This document shows positions 52,334 through 57,106 of a stretch of DNA of 57,106 nt, one piece after another. Numbering within the stretch: position 1 is the stretch's first letter; the number at the start of each line of letters is the position of its first letter. This stretch comes from Saprospiraceae bacterium (GTDB lineage Bacteria > Bacteroidota > Bacteroidia > Chitinophagales > Saprospiraceae). The notes below the pieces were generated by a model, which saw nothing but the letters and a program-made list of their open reading frames with translations, was not told the DNA's origin and made no database searches. Both the position numbers and the translations under genes were made by a program. The stretch spans positions 1-57,106 of the forward strand of contig JAHDHH010000022.1 of NCBI GenBank assembly GCA_020631405.1, given 5' to 3'.

Positions 52334-54619
52334 ATGTCTGACGAATTGAATCCAGAAAATGCTGAAGCAAATGTAAGCGCAGCAGAAGAAATAAATACAG
52401 AGGTAGTAGCAACTGAGGTAGTTGAAGAAGTTACCACAGCTCCCCTCCACAAATATTCTGAAAAACCAGCAGAATTATTAGACAAGACTCCATTTGATGA
52501 CTTTGATTGGGAAAAAGGAAATACTAACATCCTTCCTTATACCGACGAAGAAATAGCTAACTACTCAAAAGATTATTTAGCATCATTAGGTAGCTTAGTT
52601 GAAAATGAAATAGTTTCAGCTAAAGTGACTTCAATTAATGATGGCGACGTTATCCTTGATGTTGAGTTTAAATCAGATGGATTGATATCTCTTTCTGAAT
52701 TTAGAGATACTCCAGATCTAAAAGTTGGTGACTCAGTAGAAGTATATATAGAAAGTAAGGAAGATGAAAAAGGTCGCCTTAAGCTTTCAAGAAGAAAAGC
52801 TAAGTTGCTTAGAGCTTGGGAGTCTATAGTAAGATCATACGAAAAAGGTGAAATCATTACTGGTACAGTAGTATCAAAGACTAAAGGTGGACTTATCGCA
52901 GATTGTGGTGGATTGGAGACATTCCTTCCAGGATCTCAGATTGACATCAAGCCTATCATTGACTATGATTCATATGTAGGTAAGAAGATGGAGTTCAAGG
53001 TTGTTAAGATTAATGAAGTCATCAAGAATGCTGTAGTCTCACACAAAGCACTTATCGAAAGTGACCTTGCTGACCAAAGAGATACCATCATTGCTGGTCT
53101 TGAAAAAGGTCAAGTTCTTGAAGGTGTTGTTAAGAACATCACAGACTTCGGTGCATTTATGGACCTTGGAGGTGTCGATGGACTTCTTTATATCACTGAT
53201 ATCTCTTGGGGTAGAATCAATCACCCTAACGAAGTACTTGAATTAAATCAAAAAATCAATGTAGTAGTACTTGATTTTGACGAGAACAAAAAGAGAATTT
53301 CTCTAGGTCTTAAGCAATTGATGCCTCATCCATGGGATACACTTGACGAAGTAATCGTTGAAGGTGCTACTGTGAAAGGTAAGATTGTAAACATAGAAGA
53401 CTATGGAGCATTCTTAGAAATAATACCAGGTGTTGAAGGTCTTATTCACGTATCTGAAGTATCATGGAGTAACCAACCAGTTAATGCTAGAGACTTCTTT
53501 ACATTAGGACACGAGTTTGAAGCTAAGGTGGTTACACTTGACAAAGAGTCAAGAAAGATGTCATTAAGTATCAAGCAATTACATGATGATCCATGGGACA
53601 AAATTCCAGAACTATTCCCTATTGGTTCTCACCACACAGGAGAGGTGAAAAACCTTACTCCATACGGTGTATTCGTTGAGCTTAAAGACGGAATTGGTGG
53701 AATGGTACACATCTCAGACCTATCTTGGACTAAGAGGTACTCTCACCCATCAGAGTTTACTAAAGTAGGCAATGATATCAATGTTCAGATTTTGGAAATT
53801 GATATGGATGGTAGAAAACTTTCTCTTGGACACAAGCAATTAGAGGAGAATCCTTGGGATACTTTCGAAAATGTATTCCCAGAAGGTTCTTACCATGATG
53901 CTACTGTTGTTAAAAAAGACGACAGAGGAGCAATCATTCAATTGCCTTATGGCCTTGAAGCGTTTGCACCTGCTAAGCACTTGAGGAAAGAAGATAATTC
54001 TTACGCAGAATTGGAAGAAGTGTTGACGTTCAAAGTAATTGAATTCAACAGGGATGATAAGAGAATCATCGTTTCTCACTTGAGATATCTTGATGATATC
54101 AGAAAAGATGCAGAAGACGAGGTGAAGAAGACTAAACAAGTAGAAAGAACACAAACGAGAAAAGCAGTTCAAAAAACACAGTCAAGTGTTGAAAGAACTA
54201 CTCTTGGTGAACTTGATGTATTTAGTCAGATTAAGCAGCAGTTAGCATCTAACGAAGAGCAAGCAGCACCAGCGCCAGCTCCTAAAGTAGAGGCTAAGAA
54301 GGAAGAGCCTAAGAAAGAAGAGCCAAAGGTAGAAGCGCCTGCAAAGGCCGCAGCAAAAGCCGATAAGCCAGATGATTTGAAGAAAATCGAAGGAATCGGA
54401 CCGAAAATTGCCGAACACCTTAACAATGGTGGTATTGTAACTTTCCAAGACTTGGCTGATGCTAAAGTTGAGAGATTGCAAGAGATTTTGGACAATGCAG
54501 GACCTAGATACAAAATGCATAATCCAGGTACTTGGCCGCAGCAGTCTGAATTAGCAGCAAAAGGACTTTGGGATGAGCTTAAAGTTTTACAGGACAAATT
54601 AGATGGGGGAAGAGTTTAA
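52334..54619 (+). CDS. rpsA: 30S ribosomal protein S1 with C-terminal helix-hairpin-helix-like domain
   Basis: A 761-residue protein. After an acidic N-terminal region (about 80 residues) come six S1 RNA-binding domains, each closing with a KLSxxxK or SLGxKQL-like strand: GDVILDVEF, GGLIADCGG, DFGAFMDLGG, DYGAFLEI, PYGVFVEL and RGAIIQLPYG. A Lys/Glu/Pro/Ala linker (about 640-680) leads to a final domain of about 80 residues, starting DDLKKIEGIGPKIAEHLNN (helix-hairpin-helix-like) and including YKMHNPGTWPQQ. This last domain is an add-on found on some Bacteroidota ribosomal proteins and is absent from E. coli S1. The ATG at 52334 is preferred over a TTG at 52328. Confidence 0.93.
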   Translation: MSDELNPENAEANVSAAEEINTEVVATEVVEEVTTAPLHKYSEKPAELLDKTPFDDFDWEKGNTNILPYTDEEIANYSKDYLASLGSLVENEIVSAKVTSINDGDVILDVEFKSDGLISLSEFRDTPDLKVGDSVEVYIESKEDEKGRLKLSRRKAKLLRAWESIVRSYEKGEIITGTVVSKTKGGLIADCGGLETFLPGSQIDIKPIIDYDSYVGKKMEFKVVKINEVIKNAVVSHKALIESDLADQRDTIIAGLEKGQVLEGVVKNITDFGAFMDLGGVDGLLYITDISWGRINHPNEVLELNQKINVVVLDFDENKKRISLGLKQLMPHPWDTLDEVIVEGATVKGKIVNIEDYGAFLEIIPGVEGLIHVSEVSWSNQPVNARDFFTLGHEFEAKVVTLDKESRKMSLSIKQLHDDPWDKIPELFPIGSHHTGEVKNLTPYGVFVELKDGIGGMVHISDLSWTKRYSHPSEFTKVGNDINVQILEIDMDGRKLSLGHKQLEENPWDTFENVFPEGSYHDATVVKKDDRGAIIQLPYGLEAFAPAKHLRKEDNSYAELEEVLTFKVIEFNRDDKRIIVSHLRYLDDIRKDAEDEVKKTKQVERTQTRKAVQKTQSSVERTTLGELDVFSQIKQQLASNEEQAAPAPAPKVEAKKEEPKKEEPKVEAPAKAAAKADKPDDLKKIEGIGPKIAEHLNNGGIVTFQDLADAKVERLQEILDNAGPRYKMHNPGTWPQQSELAAKGLWDELKVLQDKLDGGRV

Positions 54620-54650
54620 GTAGATTTTCCATTTAGAGATATAGTATTGA

Positions 54651-54681
54651 AGGCCAGTAGATTTCTACTGGCCTTTTTTTT
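54651..54681 (+). terminator. Intrinsic terminator of rpsA
   Basis: AGGCCAGTAG and CTACTGGCCT (54651-54660, 54665-54674) pair perfectly around ATTT, followed by a run of T. Confidence 0.93.
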
Positions 54682-54729
54682 ATTGAACATTCTAATTGCA
54701 ATCTTGTTAATCTTCCATAAATTCAAACA

Positions 54730-56196
54730 GTGACGAAAGTTTCAATTATAGGCTCAGGGTTTGCAGGACTAGCAGCAGCAGCAATGCTGAGTAAGAGTGG
54801 GCAAGAAGTACATGTGTATGAAAAGAATGATCAGATTGGTGGCCGAGCAAGACAGTTTGAAGCCAACGGGTTCAAGTTTGATATGGGTCCTTCATGGTAT
54901 TGGATGCCTGAAGTGTTTGAGCAATTCTACAACCAGTTCGGATACACAACTTCCGATTTTTATAAATTAGAAAGACTCAATCCCTCATATGAGGTAGTCT
55001 TTAAGGATTCACGCATCAAAATGCCAGCACACCTCAAAGATCTATATCAAATGTTCGAAGATATAGAACAAGGTTCTGGTGTTAAGCTCAAAAAATTTCT
55101 AGAGGAAGCCAAATATAAGTACGAAGCCGGCATGGGGACCTATGTTTGGAAGCCTGGTAAGTCTTTATTAGAGTATGCAGATACAGAGGTGCTAAAGAGT
55201 ATGTTTAGACTCCAGATGTTGTCATCGGTGTCCTCTCAGGTCAGAAAACTGTTTAAAGACCCAAGGCTGATACAGATTCTAGAATTTCCTGTCTTGTTTC
55301 TTGGAGCTAAGCCCTCATCAACCCCAGCTTTATACACTTTGATGAATCATGCAGATATGGGGCTCGGTACATGGTATCCAATCGGTGGAATGAATCAAAT
55401 TGTCAAAGCATTTCAGACAATTTGCCTAAATCAAGGAGTTCACTTCCACACATCAGACTCAATTGACTCATTTGAGTACAAAGATGATAAGATTATTGGG
55501 CTCAATCATGCCAGTGGAGTTACTACTCAGACTGACTATGTAGTAGGTGCTTGTGATTACCATCACCTAGACCAACAAATCCTTGATCCAAAATACGCTA
55601 ATTATAGTCCGAAATATTGGTCAAAAAGAAAAATGGCACCTTCATCATTGCTGTTTTATGTTGGTCTGAAAACCAGAATACCCAATGTAAAGCACCATAC
55701 GTTGTTTTTTGATGCGGATTTTGATAATCATGCAAATGAGATTTACGAAAGTCACATTTGGCCAACAGACCCCTTGTTTTATATATGTGCCCCTTCCGTT
55801 ACCGATGACAGTGTTGCGCCGGAAGGTTGTGAGAATGTATTTATCCTAATGCCTATTTCTACCAGGTTGGAAGATAGTCATGAAGTGCATCAGCAATATT
55901 TTGACATCATTGCAAAGAGGATTGAAGAAACCCTTGATTACAAATTAGATGAGAACATTCTATACAAAAGAGTATTCTCTATCCAAGATTTCAAGTCTGA
56001 GTACAATTCATTTGTTGGGAATGCCTATGGACTAGCTAATACATTAGACCAGACAGGTCCTTTAAAGCCAAAGTTGTTAAATAAGAAATTGTCAAATCTT
56101 ATATATGCAGGTCAGCTTACAGTGCCGGGACCTGGAGTGCCACCTTCTATTATTTCAGGCCAATTAGCAGCCAATCAAATATTATCTTTACTATGA
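54730..56196 (+). CDS. crtI: Phytoene desaturase (CrtI-type)
   Basis: A 488-residue FAD-dependent desaturase that converts phytoene stepwise to lycopene-like polyenes. The N-terminal dinucleotide motif is IIGSGFAGLAAAAMLSKSG, followed by YEKNDQIGGRARQFEANG and DMGPSWYWMP. The C-terminal GAYGLANTLDQTGP-like region and IYAGQLTVPGPGVPPSIISG match the carotenoid oxidoreductase signature. The start is GTG at 54730; no ATG precedes the FAD motif. The stop overlaps the crtB start (ATGA), so the pair forms an operon. Confidence 0.93.
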   Translation: MTKVSIIGSGFAGLAAAAMLSKSGQEVHVYEKNDQIGGRARQFEANGFKFDMGPSWYWMPEVFEQFYNQFGYTTSDFYKLERLNPSYEVVFKDSRIKMPAHLKDLYQMFEDIEQGSGVKLKKFLEEAKYKYEAGMGTYVWKPGKSLLEYADTEVLKSMFRLQMLSSVSSQVRKLFKDPRLIQILEFPVLFLGAKPSSTPALYTLMNHADMGLGTWYPIGGMNQIVKAFQTICLNQGVHFHTSDSIDSFEYKDDKIIGLNHASGVTTQTDYVVGACDYHHLDQQILDPKYANYSPKYWSKRKMAPSSLLFYVGLKTRIPNVKHHTLFFDADFDNHANEIYESHIWPTDPLFYICAPSVTDDSVAPEGCENVFILMPISTRLEDSHEVHQQYFDIIAKRIEETLDYKLDENILYKRVFSIQDFKSEYNSFVGNAYGLANTLDQTGPLKPKLLNKKLSNLIYAGQLTVPGPGVPPSIISGQLAANQILSLL

Positions 56197-57029
56197 TGCA
56201 GTTATACGACCAAGTCAATTTTAAGTGTGCCAAAGTAGTTGCGACGAGTTACAGCACCTCATTCTCATTAGGAATAAGAATGTTCGACAAGAGTATTCGC
56301 AACCCTATTTATGCTATATACAGTTTTGCAAGGTATGCCGACGAAATAGTAGATACATTCCATAACCAAGATAAGGAGTATCTACTTGATAAGTTCGAGG
56401 CAGACACCTTCGAAGCAATAGAGACAAAATTAAGTCTCAACCCAGTATTGCATGCCTATCAAAAAATTGTAAATCAGTACGATATTGATATTAATCAGAT
56501 CAAAGCGTTCTTTAAAAGTATGAGGATGGATCTTGATAATAGCAAATATGATCCAGCTAGTTACAATGAATATATCTATGGTTCAGCAGAAGTTATTGGG
56601 TTGATGTGTCTAAAAGTGTTTTGCAAAGGAAATCAAGAGCAGTATTCTGAACTAGAATTTTATGCAAGATCACTTGGATCTGCATTCCAAAAGATCAATT
56701 TTTTACGAGATATTAAGGCTGATTTTGAAGAAAGACAAAGAATTTATTTTCCTGGAGTAAATTTTAACACTTTCAATGAAGTTCAGAAAAAAGAGATAGA
56801 AGAAGACATTAAAAAGGACTTCGATTATGGATTGAAAGGAATAAAGATCCTACCCAAAGAAGCTAAGTTAGGTGTCTATCTTGCGTATATATATTATGTA
56901 AATTTATATAAGAAAATAGTTAAAACGTCCCATTCAAAAATTGCTGATAAAAGAATCAGAGTAAATAATGGCCGTAAACTCTTTTTGCTCGCTAAATCTA
57001 CCGTCAGAATGAAATTTAATTTGATATAA
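56193..57029 (+). CDS. crtB: Phytoene synthase (squalene/phytoene synthase family)
   Basis: A 278-residue prenyl transferase that joins two geranylgeranyl diphosphates. The aspartate-rich motifs are YADEIVD (first) and LRDIKADFEERQRIYFP (second). Other family signs are ATSYSTSFSLGIRMF at the N-terminus and GSAEVIGLMCLKVF in the middle. Start and crtI stop overlap as ATGA; the second ATG at 56196 is an equal alternative. With CrtI it gives the first two steps of carotenoid synthesis. Later genes such as crtY or crtZ are not in the window. Confidence 0.93.
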   Translation: MMQLYDQVNFKCAKVVATSYSTSFSLGIRMFDKSIRNPIYAIYSFARYADEIVDTFHNQDKEYLLDKFEADTFEAIETKLSLNPVLHAYQKIVNQYDIDINQIKAFFKSMRMDLDNSKYDPASYNEYIYGSAEVIGLMCLKVFCKGNQEQYSELEFYARSLGSAFQKINFLRDIKADFEERQRIYFPGVNFNTFNEVQKKEIEEDIKKDFDYGLKGIKILPKEAKLGVYLAYIYYVNLYKKIVKTSHSKIADKRIRVNNGRKLFLLAKSTVRMKFNLI

Positions 57030-57032
57030 AGC

Positions 57033-57064
57033 TTGGATGTTAAATATATTAGTTGTTATCTTTG
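57033..57064 (+). promoter_or_regulatory. Strong promoter, probably of an rRNA operon beyond the window
   Basis: TTG at 57033-57035, a 21-base spacer and TATCTTTG at 57057-57064, followed by CATCC, fit the Bacteroidota promoter. The following bases to the window end (GAGAAAGATCATTGACA) resemble the leader preceding 16S rRNA genes in this phylum, which continues to a TTGACATATTG-like word. Confidence 0.55.
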
Positions 57065-57106
57065 CATCCCCTTAGGAAATGAGGGAAAAGAGAAAGATCA
57101 TTGACA

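Noticed and set aside
54226..54597. 123-residue minus-strand frame within rpsA
   Set aside because: It is the complement of the Ala/Pro/Lys/Glu linker and tail domain; rpsA is strongly supported.
1..57106. tRNA genes, CRISPR arrays, insertion sequences, att sites
   Set aside because: No T-loop-like GGTTCGAATCC pattern with an acceptor stem, no regularly spaced repeats and no transposase or integrase motifs were seen by eye.

Overview
The window is an AT-rich chromosomal segment of a Bacteroidota bacterium, most likely a marine Saprospiria-like lineage. Evidence for this is the set of type IX secretion (T9SS) C-terminal sorting tails, a CHU_C/gliding-type C-terminus, TAnnTTTG promoter boxes, a Bat aerotolerance operon, a carotenoid crtI-crtB pair and a GH3/beta-lactamase fusion. 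No insertion sequence, phage gene, CRISPR array or complete tRNA/rRNA gene was seen. The left edge cuts a T9SS-exported protein. The right edge ends in a strong promoter whose following sequence resembles the leader of an rRNA operon.

Layout. 1-8.4 kb: the tail of one T9SS protein, a gene-poor 0.84 kb gap, a 1639-residue multidomain adhesin (lectin, carboxypeptidase-regulatory-like, dockerin and cohesin-like parts), then ruvX-def (ATGA overlap), a convergent HAD phosphatase and a small secreted T9SS protein. 8.8-11.1 kb: a cytoplasmic TPR protein and an orphan LytTR response regulator. 11.2-11.4 kb: a probable free-standing structured small RNA with its own promoter box and terminator. 11.4-15.6 kb: the Bat operon (VWA protein, BatC, a short BatD-like protein, BatD), then rlmB on the other strand. 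16.4-20.1 kb: a 1210-residue M36 metallopeptidase. 20.3-24.6 kb: an unknown coiled-coil protein, ribosome hibernation factor, a SnoaL-like protein and a Na+/solute symporter.

24.8-28.8 kb: a cysteine dioxygenase followed by a CSAD/GAD-type decarboxylase, which together would make hypotaurine from cysteine. They are followed by a lone copy of the N-terminal domain of large RluA-type pseudouridine synthases and a DUF1826-like protein. 28.8-32.8 kb (minus strand): SDR dehydrogenase, an Nramp-like transporter lacking the metal motif, and a gluconokinase/6-phosphogluconate dehydrogenase fusion, which looks like a compact sugar-acid catabolic operon. 33-43.4 kb: asd, a secreted lamin-tail protein, a membrane-anchored endo/exonuclease/phosphatase protein, an ElaA-like acetyltransferase, and a minus-strand run of TMTC-like membrane TPR protein, GH3/beta-lactamase and LolC/E-type permease.

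43.6-50.4 kb: three exported amidohydrolase-family paralogs, of which only the middle one keeps its metal-binding HxH, run directly into an ABC ATPase, a permease with a His-rich loop and a DUF3299-like protein. The last three resemble the Zrg zinc-transport system. 50.5-57.1 kb: fadD, rpsA (six S1 domains plus a helix-hairpin-helix-like tail, with a clear promoter and leader hairpin), crtI-crtB and the terminal promoter.

The observations most worth a second look are the HAD gene that seems to start at ATA in an ATAA overlap, the structured RNA before the Bat operon, the animal-like hypotaurine pair, the GntK-Gnd fusion operon, and the degenerate amidohydrolase array coupled to a zinc-type transporter. 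All functions are inferred from motifs read by eye; no database search was run.
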